From: Luteococcus peritonei
GTDB taxonomy: Bacteria > Actinomycetota > Actinomycetes > Propionibacteriales > Propionibacteriaceae
DNA length: 64,000 nt
Reading direction: 5' to 3'
NCBI RefSeq assembly: GCF_039526385.1
Contig: NZ_BAAAIX010000026.1
Location: 124,001-188,000, forward strand
In this document: in pieces, positions 10,318 to 19,219 of the stretch
Position numbering within the stretch: the stretch's first letter is position 1
Layout of the letters: every line of letters starts with the position of its first letter
Notes under the pieces: generated by a model
Told to the model about the DNA's origin: nothing
Database searches by the model: none
Seen by the model: only the letters and a program-made list of their open reading frames with translations
Translations under genes and position numbers: made by a program

Positions 10318-11196
10318 TCACGCGACCGGCCAGCTCACCTCACCGATCAGGTAGGGCTTGGAGCCGTCGGAATTGACCACCGCGAAGCGGGCCAGGCCGT
10401 CGCTCTCGACCACGCCGAAGTTGGCCCGACCGGGCAGCGAGAGCGGCTTGGTGAACTGCACCTGGATCCGGTGCGCCTCCGGGATCCGGGCCTGCAGCGC
10501 GGCCATCGCGCGGGCATGGGTCCACATGCCGTGGATGATGGGGCGCTTCAAGCCGAACAGGCGCGAGCCCAGCGGGTGCAGGTGGATCGGGTTCACGTCG
10601 CCCGAGACGGCCGCGTACCGCCGCCCCAGGTCCCCCGGCAGCGTCCAGCGCTGGCTGGGCACCACCTCGGGGGCGTCCAGGCGCAGGCCGGGCACAGGCT
10701 CCCCGGGCAGCTTCTTGCCGCCGGCCAGGTAGACCGACGTTCCCTCCCACACCAGTTCCTCCCCGACGTGGGCGGTGCCGCACATGTCGAAGGTGACGCC
10801 CTTGCGGTGGGGGCGCAGGTTGCGGGCCTCCACCTCCAGGGTGAGCGGCTCGTCGGCGCCCACGGCCCGGTGCAGCGTCATGTCATTGCTGACGTGCAGG
10901 ATCCCCGCCAGCGCGAAGGGGAAGTCGCGCCGGCTCATCAGCCAGGCCTGCAGCGGGAAGGTGAGCACGTGCAGCCAGGTGGCTGGCAGCTGGTCGCGCA
11001 GCCCGAAGCCGCAGACCCGGGCATAGGCGGCCAGCCGTTCCGGGTCGCAGTGGTGGTCCTCCACCGCCACGCTGCGCTGCGGGATGCCCCGGTCCGGGCC
11101 GGGGCGCCCGAAGGAGGTGGCGGCCGCCCGGCCGATCAGCGGCCCCACCCCGGGCAGGGTGGGCAGGACGACGCGGCCCAGCTGGTCGGCGGCCAT
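10318..11196 (-). CDS. htdX: MaoC-like (R)-hydroxyacyl hydratase, HtdX type
   Basis: A 292-residue double-hotdog protein. The hydratase-2 motif is clear: GDVNPIHLHPLGSRLFG followed by RPIIHGMWT. It hydrates or dehydrates 3-hydroxyacyl thioesters in fatty-acid elongation or degradation. The order htdX-fabG4-fadA2, close to fadE5, matches mycobacteria (Rv0241c-Rv0244c), which supports the name. The ATG at 11194-11196 overlaps the stop of the reductase (TGATG), so the pair is translationally coupled. In-frame sequence continues upstream but is antisense-like overlap with the reductase gene and is not used. Confidence 0.85.
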   Translation of the reverse strand: MAADQLGRVVLPTLPGVGPLIGRAAATSFGRPGPDRGIPQRSVAVEDHHCDPERLAAYARVCGFGLRDQLPATWLHVLTFPLQAWLMSRRDFPFALAGILHVSNDMTLHRAVGADEPLTLEVEARNLRPHRKGVTFDMCGTAHVGEELVWEGTSVYLAGGKKLPGEPVPGLRLDAPEVVPSQRWTLPGDLGRRYAAVSGDVNPIHLHPLGSRLFGLKRPIIHGMWTHARAMAALQARIPEAHRIQVQFTKPLSLPGRANFGVVESDGLARFAVVNSDGSKPYLIGEVSWPVA

Positions 11197-12620
11197 CAGG
11201 CACCCACCAGGTTCTGGCCGCAGACCCGCACCACCTGGCCGTCGACACCACCGTTGGCGGGATCGCACAGCCAGGCGATGGTCTCGGCGACGTCGACCGG
11301 CTGGCCACCCTGGCCCAGCGAGTTGGTGCGCCGGAAGATCTCGCGGGAGACGAAGGGGATGGCGGCGGTCATGTCGGTCTCGATGAAGCCGGGGGCCACC
11401 GCATTGATGGTCACCGGGCGGTCCGCGAGCAGTTCCTTCATGGCCCAGACATAGCCCATCACGCCGGCCTTGGAGGCGGCGTAGTTGGTCTGGCCCTTGT
11501 TGCCGGCCACGCCGGAGGTGGAGGCGATGCCCACGATCCGTGCGCTCTCGGCCAGGCCACCGGCCAGCGTCGGGTCGAGCAGTTCCTGGTTGATCCGCAT
11601 CTCGGCGGCCAGGTTGACCTCGATCACCTGCGCCCACTGCTTCTCGTCGAGGTTGGCGAGCATCTTGTCGCGGGTGATGCCGGCATTGTGCACGATGGCC
11701 CAGATCCGGGCGTCGTCGCCGAAGAGCTGGGCGACGTGACGCGCGATCCGCTGCCCGGCGCCGTCGCTGGTGATGTCCAGCTGCAGCGCGCTGCCGCCGA
11801 TCTCGTTGGCCACCGCCGCCAGGGCGTCGCCGGCCTGCGGCATGTCGACGCAGACCACGTGCGCCCCGTCGCGGGCGAAGGTGCGGCTGATGGCAGCGCC
11901 GATGCCCCGGGCGGAGCCGGTGACCACCACGACGCGGCCGGCCAGCGGACGCTCGCGGTCGAAGTCCTCGCCCACGGCGTCGCCCTGCTTGCGCGGCGCG
12001 ACCGTCCAGGTCTGGCCGCTGACGAAGGCGGAGCGCCCCTGCAGCAGGAAGTGCAGCGAGCTGGCGAAGTCCTCGGTACCGGCGCCCTCGGCGAGCCAGA
12101 CAAGGTTGCTGGTGGACCCGCCGCGCAGCTCCTTGCCGACGGTGCGGTTGATGCCGTCCAGCGCCTGGGCGACGGCCTTGGCCTCGATGTCGGTGACCGC
12201 GCTGGCGGCGCGGCCCACGATCACCACCCGGCCGGAGCGCTCCAGGCCCTTCATGGCCGGGCGCAGCGCCTGGCGCACTCCCTCCAGCTGTTCCAGCCGG
12301 GTGATGCCGGTGGCGTCCACCAGCACCGCTCCCGGGCGGGCGTTGTAGGCCGGCGGGTTGGTCCGGGTCCGGCCCTTGTCGTCGGTGGTCTCGGTGCGGT
12401 TCTCGGGCAGGTCCAGCAGTGGGGTGCCGTGGGCGATGCCCAGCAGGTCCAGGGTCTGGGCGACGATGCCGCCCCCGTCGAGCTGCTGCAGCAGCACCTG
12501 GCCCTCGGCGGCGGTGCGGCCGCGTCGCAGCCGCGGCGGGTCGGCCAGGCCGGCTCGGGTGGCCAGCGCGTGGCCCACCGGGGTCTTGTAGATGGTCTCG
12601 AGCACGGACTTCTTCGGCAT
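11196..12620 (-). CDS. fabG4: High-molecular-weight 3-oxoacyl-ACP/CoA reductase (FabG4 type)
   Basis: A 474-residue two-domain SDR. The N-terminal ~210 residues are the extra flavodoxin-like domain of the HMwFabG class; the C-terminal part is a classical SDR with TGSARGIGAA (NAD(P) binding), HNAG, a catalytic Ser in ASTSGVAG and the YAASK Tyr-Lys pair, then PGFIETDM. It reduces 3-oxoacyl thioesters. ATG at 12620 (MPKKSV) is chosen because GGAGG precedes it by 10 nt. It begins 1 nt after the thiolase stop, so both are in one operon. Confidence 0.9.
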   Translation of the reverse strand: MPKKSVLETIYKTPVGHALATRAGLADPPRLRRGRTAAEGQVLLQQLDGGGIVAQTLDLLGIAHGTPLLDLPENRTETTDDKGRTRTNPPAYNARPGAVLVDATGITRLEQLEGVRQALRPAMKGLERSGRVVIVGRAASAVTDIEAKAVAQALDGINRTVGKELRGGSTSNLVWLAEGAGTEDFASSLHFLLQGRSAFVSGQTWTVAPRKQGDAVGEDFDRERPLAGRVVVVTGSARGIGAAISRTFARDGAHVVCVDMPQAGDALAAVANEIGGSALQLDITSDGAGQRIARHVAQLFGDDARIWAIVHNAGITRDKMLANLDEKQWAQVIEVNLAAEMRINQELLDPTLAGGLAESARIVGIASTSGVAGNKGQTNYAASKAGVMGYVWAMKELLADRPVTINAVAPGFIETDMTAAIPFVSREIFRRTNSLGQGGQPVDVAETIAWLCDPANGGVDGQVVRVCGQNLVGA

Positions 12621-12621
12621 G

Positions 12622-13878
12622 TCAGGAGGCCTCCAGGATTGCGGTGACGCCCTGGCCACCGGCGGCGCAGATGGAGATGAGCCCCTTGGAACCGGGGCCC
12701 TTGGCGGCGAGCATCTTGGCCAGGCTGGCCACGATCCGCCCGCCGGTGGCGGCGAAGGGATGACCGGCGGCCAGCGAGGAGCCGTTCACATTGAGCCGGC
12801 TGCGGTCGACGGTGCCCAGGCCGGACTGCTCCCAGGCCTTCAGGGTGGCCAGCACCGTGGCCGCGAAGGCCTCGTGCACCTCCACCAGGTCGAAGTCCTC
12901 CAGCCGCAGGCCGTTGCGCTCCAGCAGGCGCGGCACGGCATGGGTGGGGGCCAGCAGCAGGTCCTCGCTGCCGGTGACGTAGTCGCTGGCACCTACCTCG
13001 GCGTCGACGAAGCGGGCCAGCACCGGCCAGTTGCGGCGTCGGGCCTCCTCCTGCTCGGCCAGCAGCACCACGGCGGCACCGTCGGTGAGCGGGGTGGAGT
13101 TGCCGGCGGTCATGGTGGCCCCCTCCCCCTTGCCGAAGACCGGCTTGAGGGCGGCCAGCTTCTCGACGGTGGTGTCGGGACGCAGCGGGGTGTCGCGGGT
13201 GACGCGACGGTAGGGCGTCACCAGGTCGTCGAAGAAGCCCTCCTGCCAGGCGCGGGCCAGGTTGTGGTGGCTGGCGGCGGCCAGCTCGTCCTGCGCCTCG
13301 CGGCTGATCTCCCAGCGACGGGTGGTGATGGCCTGGCTCTCGCCCATCGACAGGCCGGTACGGGCCTCGTTGACGGCGGGCGGCACCGGGGCGAGGTGCT
13401 GCGGGCGGATGGCGGCCAGCGCGGCCAGCTTCTGCTGCGGGGTACGGGCCCGGCTGAGCTTGAGCAGGGCGCGGCGCAGCGGCTCGCTGACCACGATCGG
13501 GGCATCCGAGGCGGAGTCGACGCCGCCGGCGATGCCGGTGCTCACCTGGCCCACGGCGATCTTGTTCGCGATGTAGACCACGGTCTCCAGGCCGGTGCCG
13601 CAGGCCTGCTGGATGTCGACGGCCGGGGTGTGCGGGTCCAGCGCCGAGCCCAGCACCGACTCGCGGGTGAGGTTGAAGTCACGCGAGTGCTTGAGCACGG
13701 CGCCGCCGGCCACCTCGCCGAGCTGCTGGCCGGCCAGGCCGAAACGTGCCACCAGGCCGTCGATCGCGGCGGTGAGCATGTCCTGGTTGGAGGCGGAGGC
13801 GTAGGCGCCGCCGCTCTTGGCGAAGGGGATGCGGTTGCCGCCCACCACGACCGCGGTGCGCAGGGACTGTTGGTTCAT
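12622..13878 (-). CDS. fadA2: Acetyl-CoA C-acetyltransferase / 3-ketoacyl-CoA thiolase (FadA2/FadI type)
   Basis: A 418-residue thiolase. The nucleophilic Cys sits in QQACGTGLE, the catalytic His in VHEAFAATV and the second Cys in ICAAGGQG near the C-terminus. It cleaves 3-ketoacyl-CoA or condenses acyl-CoA units. The start at ATG 13878 has GGAGGAA 4 nt upstream. First gene of the fadA2-fabG4-htdX operon, divergent from a TetR regulator which probably controls it. Confidence 0.92.
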   Translation of the reverse strand: MNQQSLRTAVVVGGNRIPFAKSGGAYASASNQDMLTAAIDGLVARFGLAGQQLGEVAGGAVLKHSRDFNLTRESVLGSALDPHTPAVDIQQACGTGLETVVYIANKIAVGQVSTGIAGGVDSASDAPIVVSEPLRRALLKLSRARTPQQKLAALAAIRPQHLAPVPPAVNEARTGLSMGESQAITTRRWEISREAQDELAAASHHNLARAWQEGFFDDLVTPYRRVTRDTPLRPDTTVEKLAALKPVFGKGEGATMTAGNSTPLTDGAAVVLLAEQEEARRRNWPVLARFVDAEVGASDYVTGSEDLLLAPTHAVPRLLERNGLRLEDFDLVEVHEAFAATVLATLKAWEQSGLGTVDRSRLNVNGSSLAAGHPFAATGGRIVASLAKMLAAKGPGSKGLISICAAGGQGVTAILEAS

Positions 13879-13978
13879 TGCTTCCTCCGGATGGGGCCCG
13901 CTCGTCGATGAGGCGTGGCTGGATGTCTTGACGGCCAAGAAGTTCTTGCATTGTGTAGTCGAAACTGGGGGTAGCCGA

Positions 13979-13989
13979 TACCGACGGTA
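13979..13989. promoter_or_regulatory. Palindrome, candidate TetR operator
   Basis: The perfect 11-bp palindrome TACCGACGGTA lies between the divergent thiolase operon and the TetR gene, immediately upstream of the -10 box of the regulator. Position and symmetry suit an autoregulated TetR operator. This is inference; arms of 5 bp are short for this family. Confidence 0.4.
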
Positions 13990-13994
13990 GCAGG

Positions 13995-14000
13995 TACATT
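13995..14000 (+). promoter_or_regulatory. -10 box of the TetR gene (leaderless)
   Basis: TACATT on the plus strand, exactly 6 nt before the ATG at 14007, giving a leaderless mRNA. It is 5 bp downstream of the TACCGACGGTA palindrome. Confidence 0.55.
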
Positions 14001-14006
14001 GGCGCC

Positions 14007-14684
14007 ATGGAAGAGCGAGTGGACCTGGTCTGGCCAGCCCAGGAGGTGACGCTGGAGACCCCGGTCGACGGGCGCACCGCGCGCTGGGAGCGCCACCGCG
14101 TCGAGCGTCGGCGCGAGCTGGTGGCCGCCACGCTGCGCGCCATTCGCCGCCACGGCGCTGGCGTCGGCATGGACGAGATCGCCGCCGCCGCGGGCACCTC
14201 CAAGACCGTCATCTACCGCCACTTCGGGGACCGCACCGGTCTCTACACCGCCGTCGTGGAGTGGGTGCACGACTACATCCTCACCAACCTCGAGGTGCCG
14301 CTGCGCCAGGCCAAGACCGAGCCGGCACGGCTGGTGGCCGAGCTGACCGACACCTACCTGGGCCTGGTGCAGCGAGACCCGGAGATCTACCGCTTCGTGG
14401 TCTCCCGCCCGCTGGCCGACGTGCCCGTCGCCGACCCAGTGGGCTCCTTCACCACGCGGCTGGGGGACCGGGTCGCCGAGGCGATGGCCGAGCACCTGGT
14501 CCGTTCCGGGCAGGACCCGCAGGCCTCGCTGACCTGGGGCCACGGCGTGGTCGGCTTCGTCTGGGCCGTGGCCGACAAGTGGCTGTCCACCGGCATGGTC
14601 CGCCCCCGCCCCGAGATCGTCGCCTACGTCGACGCCTTGTTCACCCCCGCCTTCAGCACCGCTGGGGCACCGCACCAACCCTGA
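14007..14684 (+). CDS. TetR-family regulator of fatty-acid genes
   Basis: A 225-residue repressor with an N-terminal TetR helix-turn-helix (residues ~32-75: LVAATLRAIRRHGAGVGMDE and AGTSKTVIYRHFGDRTGLY) and an all-helical ligand domain. It lies between fadA2 (divergent) and fadE5 (27 bp downstream, same strand), so acyl-CoA-responsive control of both flanking units is likely. The start is supported by the leaderless promoter. Confidence 0.85.
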   Translation: MEERVDLVWPAQEVTLETPVDGRTARWERHRVERRRELVAATLRAIRRHGAGVGMDEIAAAAGTSKTVIYRHFGDRTGLYTAVVEWVHDYILTNLEVPLRQAKTEPARLVAELTDTYLGLVQRDPEIYRFVVSRPLADVPVADPVGSFTTRLGDRVAEAMAEHLVRSGQDPQASLTWGHGVVGFVWAVADKWLSTGMVRPRPEIVAYVDALFTPAFSTAGAPHQP

Positions 14685-14711
14685 CGCCATGCGTCCGAAC
14701 CGCAGGAGCCA

Positions 14712-16769
14712 ATGATGACCCTGAGCACCGAGACCAGCACTGCCAAGAGCACCGACAGCCTGACCTCCGCAGCACCGGCCGAGCCGCGCGGCAAGGACAG
14801 CTCCACCCGCCCGAAGTACACCCTGCTGGCCCCGGTCGACGGAGCCAGCCTCGCCGAGGCGCTGGACGGCCCCTTCCACGCCATCAAGCAGCGCTGGCGC
14901 GACGAGGTGCAGGCCGAGGAGATCCTGCGCGACCCGGGCATGGGCATGGACGAGGCGCGGCAGTGGGCCTTCGAGGCGATGCGCAACCTGTCCGAGAAGT
15001 CCTTCATCACCGCGGGCTTCCCCAGCAGCGTCGGCGGCACCGGCAGCCATGCCGAGAGCGTCGCCAACTTCGAGATGATGGCCATGGGAGACCTCTCGCT
15101 CACCATCAAGTCCGGCGTCCAGCACGGCCTGTTCGGCGGCGCCATCACCAACCTGGGCACCGACTGGCACCACGAGCGTTTCCTGCCCGGGGCGATCAGC
15201 TGCGAGCTGCCGGGCTGCTTCGCCATGACCGAGCTGGGCCACGGCTCCGACGTGAGCTCGATCGAGACCACGATCACCTGGCTTCCGGAGAGCGGGGAGT
15301 TCGAGGTGCACTCCCCCACACCGGGCGCCACCAAGGCCTACATCGGCAATGCGGCGCAGCACGGCCGAATGGCGGCCGTCTTCGGCCAGCTCTGGGTGGA
15401 CGGCAGCTGCGAGGGCGTGCACACCATCCTGGTGCCGATCCGCGACGAGGCCGGCGAGCCACTGCCCGGCGTCACCCCGGGAGACCACGGCCACAAGGGC
15501 GGTCTGCTGGGCGTCGACAACGGCACCATCCGCTTCGACCACGTCCGCGTCCCGCGCGAGATGCTGCTGAACCGCTACGGCGGCGTCGACGAGAACGGTG
15601 TCTACACCTCGCCGATCAAGAACCAGAACGCCCGCTTCTTCACCATGCTGGGCACCCTGGTACGGGGCCGGATCTGCGTGGGTGGCGGGGCCGCCTCGGC
15701 CACCCGTCGCAGCCTGTCGATCGCCACCCGCTACGCCCTGCGCCGCACCCAGTTCCGCAAGCCAGGGCTGGGCGAGGAGATCACCCTGCTGGACTACCTC
15801 ACCCACCAGCGCAAGCTGCTGCCGAACGTGGCCCGTGCCTATGGCTACGGCTTCGCCATGAACGAGGCGGCCCAGGCGTTGCAGCAGGTGATGGAGGCCA
15901 ATGCCTCCGGCCAGCACGACGACCGCTCCTCGCGGGCCCTGGAAACTCGTGCGGCGGCGCTCAAGGCGGCCCAGACCCGGTGGGCCAATGACACCATCCA
16001 GGTCTGCCGCGAGGCCTGCGGCGGCGCCGGTTACATGAGCGCCAACCAGATGACGCTGAGCCGTCAGGATGCCGACATCTTCGCCACCTTCGAGGGTGAC
16101 AACACCGTGCTGAACCAGCTGGTGGCCAAGGGCCTGCTGCTGGACTACAAGCGAAACTGGGGCGAGATGGACATGCGCGGCACCGCCCAGGCCACCGCCA
16201 AGATGGTGGGCAGCGCGGTGCTGGAGCGCACCGTGGCGCGCACCGTGCTGGAGCGGATCACCGCCACCGCCACCCGGCTCTCCGAGCCGGACCTGGTGGC
16301 CAGCCGCGGCTGGCACCTGGAGATGTTCGAGGAGCGCGAGCGTCACACCGTCGAGGGGCTGGCGCGTCGGATGCGCAATGCCGCCAAGCTGCCCAAGGAG
16401 GAGCAGTACGAGGCGATCAGCCTGGTGGGCGAGCACATGCTCTTCGCCGCCCGGGCGCACACCGAGCGGATCACGCTGGAGGCCTTCATCAACGGCATCG
16501 AGCAGACCAAGGACGCCAACAGCGCGGCCCTGCTGAACAAGGTCTGTGACCTGTTCGCACTCAGCTCCATCGAGCAGGACAAGGGCTGGTTCCTGGAGCA
16601 CAACCGGCTCTCCCCCGCCCGCGCCAAGCTGGTCAGCGGCGGTGTGGACATCCTGTGCGGCGAGCTGCGCCCGCACGCGCTCTCCCTGGTGGAGGGCCTG
16701 GGCGTGCCGGAGGCCTGGCTGCGGGCCGACCTGCTGGAGATGGTCGATCCCGACGTCGACGAGCAGTGA
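14712..16769 (+). CDS. fadE5: Acyl-CoA dehydrogenase, FadE5 type
   Basis: A 685-residue flavoprotein, much longer than classical ~390-residue acyl-CoA dehydrogenases and matching the broad-range FadE5 / acyl-CoA-oxidase-like class. The FAD-binding region CFAMTELGHGSDVSSIETT is at ~170-185, ATRRSLSIATRYALRRTQF around 330, and TFEGDNTVLNQLVAKGLL around 460; the last ~170 residues are the extra helical domain. It introduces the trans-2 double bond in beta-oxidation. ATG 14712 (followed by a second ATG) has AGGAG upstream. It probably shares the TetR transcript. Confidence 0.92.
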   Translation: MMTLSTETSTAKSTDSLTSAAPAEPRGKDSSTRPKYTLLAPVDGASLAEALDGPFHAIKQRWRDEVQAEEILRDPGMGMDEARQWAFEAMRNLSEKSFITAGFPSSVGGTGSHAESVANFEMMAMGDLSLTIKSGVQHGLFGGAITNLGTDWHHERFLPGAISCELPGCFAMTELGHGSDVSSIETTITWLPESGEFEVHSPTPGATKAYIGNAAQHGRMAAVFGQLWVDGSCEGVHTILVPIRDEAGEPLPGVTPGDHGHKGGLLGVDNGTIRFDHVRVPREMLLNRYGGVDENGVYTSPIKNQNARFFTMLGTLVRGRICVGGGAASATRRSLSIATRYALRRTQFRKPGLGEEITLLDYLTHQRKLLPNVARAYGYGFAMNEAAQALQQVMEANASGQHDDRSSRALETRAAALKAAQTRWANDTIQVCREACGGAGYMSANQMTLSRQDADIFATFEGDNTVLNQLVAKGLLLDYKRNWGEMDMRGTAQATAKMVGSAVLERTVARTVLERITATATRLSEPDLVASRGWHLEMFEERERHTVEGLARRMRNAAKLPKEEQYEAISLVGEHMLFAARAHTERITLEAFINGIEQTKDANSAALLNKVCDLFALSSIEQDKGWFLEHNRLSPARAKLVSGGVDILCGELRPHALSLVEGLGVPEAWLRADLLEMVDPDVDEQ

Positions 16770-16802
16770 GCCGCAGCCCGGTCTGACAGGCGGCTGGACC
16801 GC

Positions 16803-16840
16803 ACGACGGGCCGTCCCCGAGGGGGGCGGCCCGTCGTCGT
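16803..16840. terminator. Bidirectional terminator hairpin
   Basis: An inverted repeat of about 16 bp (ACGACGGGCCGTCCCC against GGGGCGGCCCGTCGT, one mismatch) with a tiny loop, between the convergent fadE5 and MarR genes. Confidence 0.65.
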
Positions 16841-16851
16841 CGGGTCAGGGA

Positions 16852-17379
16852 TCAGCCGCGCGGCTGGTCCTGGGCGACGAGCAGCTGGCGCAGGTCTCCG
16901 GCGAGTGCCTCGCGCTGCTGGGCGCTGAGCCCGGCCAGCAGCGACTCCTCGGCCTCCAGCAGGCTGGTCAGCGCGGCGTCCACCACCTGCTTGCCGTCGG
17001 CAGTCAGCACCACGCGCACCGAGCGGCCGTCGTTCGGGTCGGCGCGCCGCTGCACCAGCCCGCGGGCCACCAGCCGGTCGACGCGGTTGGTCATGGTGCC
17101 GGAGGTGACGTGGGTCTGCTTGAGCAGGGCGCCGGGGCTCATCGTGTAGGGCTCGCCGTCCTTGCGCAGCGCGGCCAGCACGTCGAACTCCCAGCCCTCC
17201 AGCTCGTGGCGGGCGTAGGCGGTGCGTCGGGCCTCGTCCAGGTGCAGCGCCAGGCGCAGGATGCGCGACCAGACGTGCATCGGCTCCACCGGCAGGTCGG
17301 GGCGCTCGCGGCGCCAGGCTCCCACCAGCTCGTCGACCTCGTCCTGGGCCTCGCTGCGGCCCCTCGGTTCGGTGCTCAC
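16852..17379 (-). CDS. MarR-family transcriptional regulator
   Basis: A 175-residue winged-helix repressor: recognition helix around THVTSGTMTNRVDRLVARGLV, then the wing RRADPNDGRSVRVVLTADG. MarR proteins usually control stress, efflux or aromatic-catabolic genes. It starts inside the last codons of ispE (4-nt overlap), so it is the last gene of the rsmI-tatD-rsmA-ispE run; its target is not evident. Confidence 0.87.
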   Translation of the reverse strand: MSTEPRGRSEAQDEVDELVGAWRRERPDLPVEPMHVWSRILRLALHLDEARRTAYARHELEGWEFDVLAALRKDGEPYTMSPGALLKQTHVTSGTMTNRVDRLVARGLVQRRADPNDGRSVRVVLTADGKQVVDAALTSLLEAEESLLAGLSAQQREALAGDLRQLLVAQDQPRG

Positions 17380-18326
17380 AGCAGCCTCGCCCCCTGCGCC
17401 GGTCCGGTGGCGCGACGGGTGGCCGCCACCTGCTCCAGGCGGCCCAGCTCGGTGGCCAGGTCCATGGCCCGCGACTCGCTCTCGGCCAGGAAGGCGCAGG
17501 TGGGGCCGGAGCCGGAGACGATGGCGCCCAAGGCTCCTGCGGCGCGGCCGGCGGCCAGGGTCTCGGCCAGCTCGGGGCGCAGGTCCAGGGCGGGGGCCTC
17601 CAGGTTGTTGCGCAGCGCCTTGCCCAGCGCGAAGGGGTCGGCCTTGGCCAGCGCCTCGGCCACCTCCGCCGGCACCTCGGTGCCAGAACTCGCGCGGCCC
17701 TGTTCCAGCATCTCGTCGAAGCGGCCGAAGACCTGCGGGGTGCTCAGGCCGCCGTGGGCGAAGGCCAGCACCCAGTGGTAGATGCCACAGCTGAGCAGCG
17801 GGACCAGCTGGTCACCACGGCCGCGGCCGATGGCGTTGCCGCCCACCAGGCCGAAGGGCACGTCGGCGCCCAGCCGGGCGGCCAGGGCGTGCAGGTCGTC
17901 GGGGCCGGTGTCCAGGTCCCAGAGCACCGAGCAGGCCAGCAGCGCGCCGGCCGCGTCGGCGGAGCCACCGGCCATGCCGCCGGCCACCGGGATCTGCTTC
18001 TTGAGCTGCAGCCTGACCCCGAGCTCGGGGGTGCCGAACTCGGCGGCCAGCAGGCGGGCGGCGCGCACCGCCAGGTTGCTCTCGTCCACCGGCACGTCGG
18101 CGGAGGTCTCCCCGCTGACCTGCAGGGTCACCTCACCGGGCTCACCGGGAGCGGCGAGCACCTCGTCGTGCAGGCTCAGCGCATGGAAGACGGTGCCCAG
18201 CGGGTGGTAGCCGTCGGCACCCAGCGGGCCGACGCACAGTGCCAGGTTGACCTTCGCGGGCACGCGGACGCGCACCGGGGCATCCTCTGCAGGGCTCCAC
18301 AAACGCGAGGGGTCGTCGCTCATCAC
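17376..18326 (-). CDS. ispE: 4-diphosphocytidyl-2-C-methyl-D-erythritol kinase
   Basis: A 316-residue GHMP kinase of the MEP isoprenoid pathway. Visible marks: VRVPAKVNLALCVGPLGADGYHPLGTVF at the N-terminus (Lys/Asn active-site region), the ATP loop PVAGGMAGGSADAAG, and SGSGPTCAFL near the end. The GTG at 18326 is directly followed by ATG at 18323. A TAGGTT -10 box lies 7 nt upstream, so besides read-through from rsmA it has its own leaderless promoter. Confidence 0.94.
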   Translation of the reverse strand: MMSDDPSRLWSPAEDAPVRVRVPAKVNLALCVGPLGADGYHPLGTVFHALSLHDEVLAAPGEPGEVTLQVSGETSADVPVDESNLAVRAARLLAAEFGTPELGVRLQLKKQIPVAGGMAGGSADAAGALLACSVLWDLDTGPDDLHALAARLGADVPFGLVGGNAIGRGRGDQLVPLLSCGIYHWVLAFAHGGLSTPQVFGRFDEMLEQGRASSGTEVPAEVAEALAKADPFALGKALRNNLEAPALDLRPELAETLAAGRAAGALGAIVSGSGPTCAFLAESESRAMDLATELGRLEQVAATRRATGPAQGARLL

Positions 18327-18333
18327 GTCGCAG

Positions 18334-18339
18334 AACCTA
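18334..18339 (-). promoter_or_regulatory. -10 box of ispE (leaderless)
   Basis: TAGGTT on the minus strand in the 26-bp gap between rsmA and ispE, 7 nt before the GTG start. Confidence 0.5.
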
Positions 18340-18352
18340 GCCGACCAGTCGA

Positions 18353-19219
18353 TCAGTCGGCCACTGGCCGCGCGACGAGCTGCTCCGCGATCCGCGCGAA
18401 GTCCTCGATCCGCAGCACCTCACCACGGGCCTGCGGGTCCACCCCGGCAGCCTGGAGCACCTCGGAGGCGGCGGCCGAGGAGCCGCACATGCCGGCCAGG
18501 GCCGCGCGCAGCATCTTGCGTCGCTGGGCGAAGGCGGCGTCCACGACGGCGAAGACCTGCTCGCGGGTGGCGGTGGTGGCCGGCGGCTCGCGTCGCACGA
18601 TCTTGACCAGGCCGGAGTCCACATTGGGCACCGGCCAGAAGACCTTCGGCGGCACCGTGCCCACCCGGGTGGCCTCGGCGTACCAGGCCATCTTCACGCT
18701 GGGCACGCCGTAGATCTTGCTGCCGGGCTGGGCCACCAGCCGGTCGCAGACCTCCAGCTGCACCATCACCAGGCCGTGGCGCCAGGAGTCGAACATGGCC
18801 AGCAGGTGCAGCAGCACCGGCACCGAGACGTTGTAGGGCAGGTTGGCCACCAGGGCGGTGACCGGTTCGCCGGCGAGCTCGGTGACCTGCAGGGCGTCGC
18901 AGTGCACCACGGCCATCCGGTCGGCGGCCTCGGGCATCCGCTGGGCGACGGTGGCGGCCAGCTGCGGCGCCAGCTTCTCGTCGATCTCGATGGCGGTGAC
19001 GGCGGCGCCGGTCTCCAGCAGGCCGAGGGTGAGCGAACCCAGGCCGGGGCCCACCTCCAGCACCACGTCGTCGGCGCCGATCCCGGAGAGCTGCACGATG
19101 CGTCGCACCGTGTTGGGGTCGATCACGAAGTTCTGGCCGCGCTGCTTGGTGGGGCGCAGGTCGAGCTGCTCGGCCAGGGAGCGGACCGAGCGGGGATCCA
19201 GCAGTCCGGTCTCAGGCAT
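18353..19219 (-). CDS. rsmA: 16S rRNA dimethyladenosine transferase (KsgA)
   Basis: A 288-residue SAM-dependent methyltransferase that dimethylates two adjacent adenines near the 3' end of 16S rRNA. Visible: RGQNFVIDPNTVRRI, SAM motif VLEVGPGLGSLTLGLL, acidic AIEIDEKL, and catalytic motif NLPYNVSVP. ATG 19219 is used because it fits the family N-terminus; it lies 5 nt inside the end of tatD. The rsmI-tatD-rsmA-ispE order is common in actinobacteria. Confidence 0.95.
   Translation of the reverse strand: MPETGLLDPRSVRSLAEQLDLRPTKQRGQNFVIDPNTVRRIVQLSGIGADDVVLEVGPGLGSLTLGLLETGAAVTAIEIDEKLAPQLAATVAQRMPEAADRMAVVHCDALQVTELAGEPVTALVANLPYNVSVPVLLHLLAMFDSWRHGLVMVQLEVCDRLVAQPGSKIYGVPSVKMAWYAEATRVGTVPPKVFWPVPNVDSGLVKIVRREPPATTATREQVFAVVDAAFAQRRKMLRAALAGMCGSSAAASEVLQAAGVDPQARGEVLRIEDFARIAEQLVARPVAD

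Noticed and set aside
13875..16676. A 933-codon open frame antisense to the TetR and fadE5 genes
   Set aside because: It mirrors the real genes in a high-GC frame, has Gly/Ala/Leu/Val/His-biased shadow composition and no family motif.
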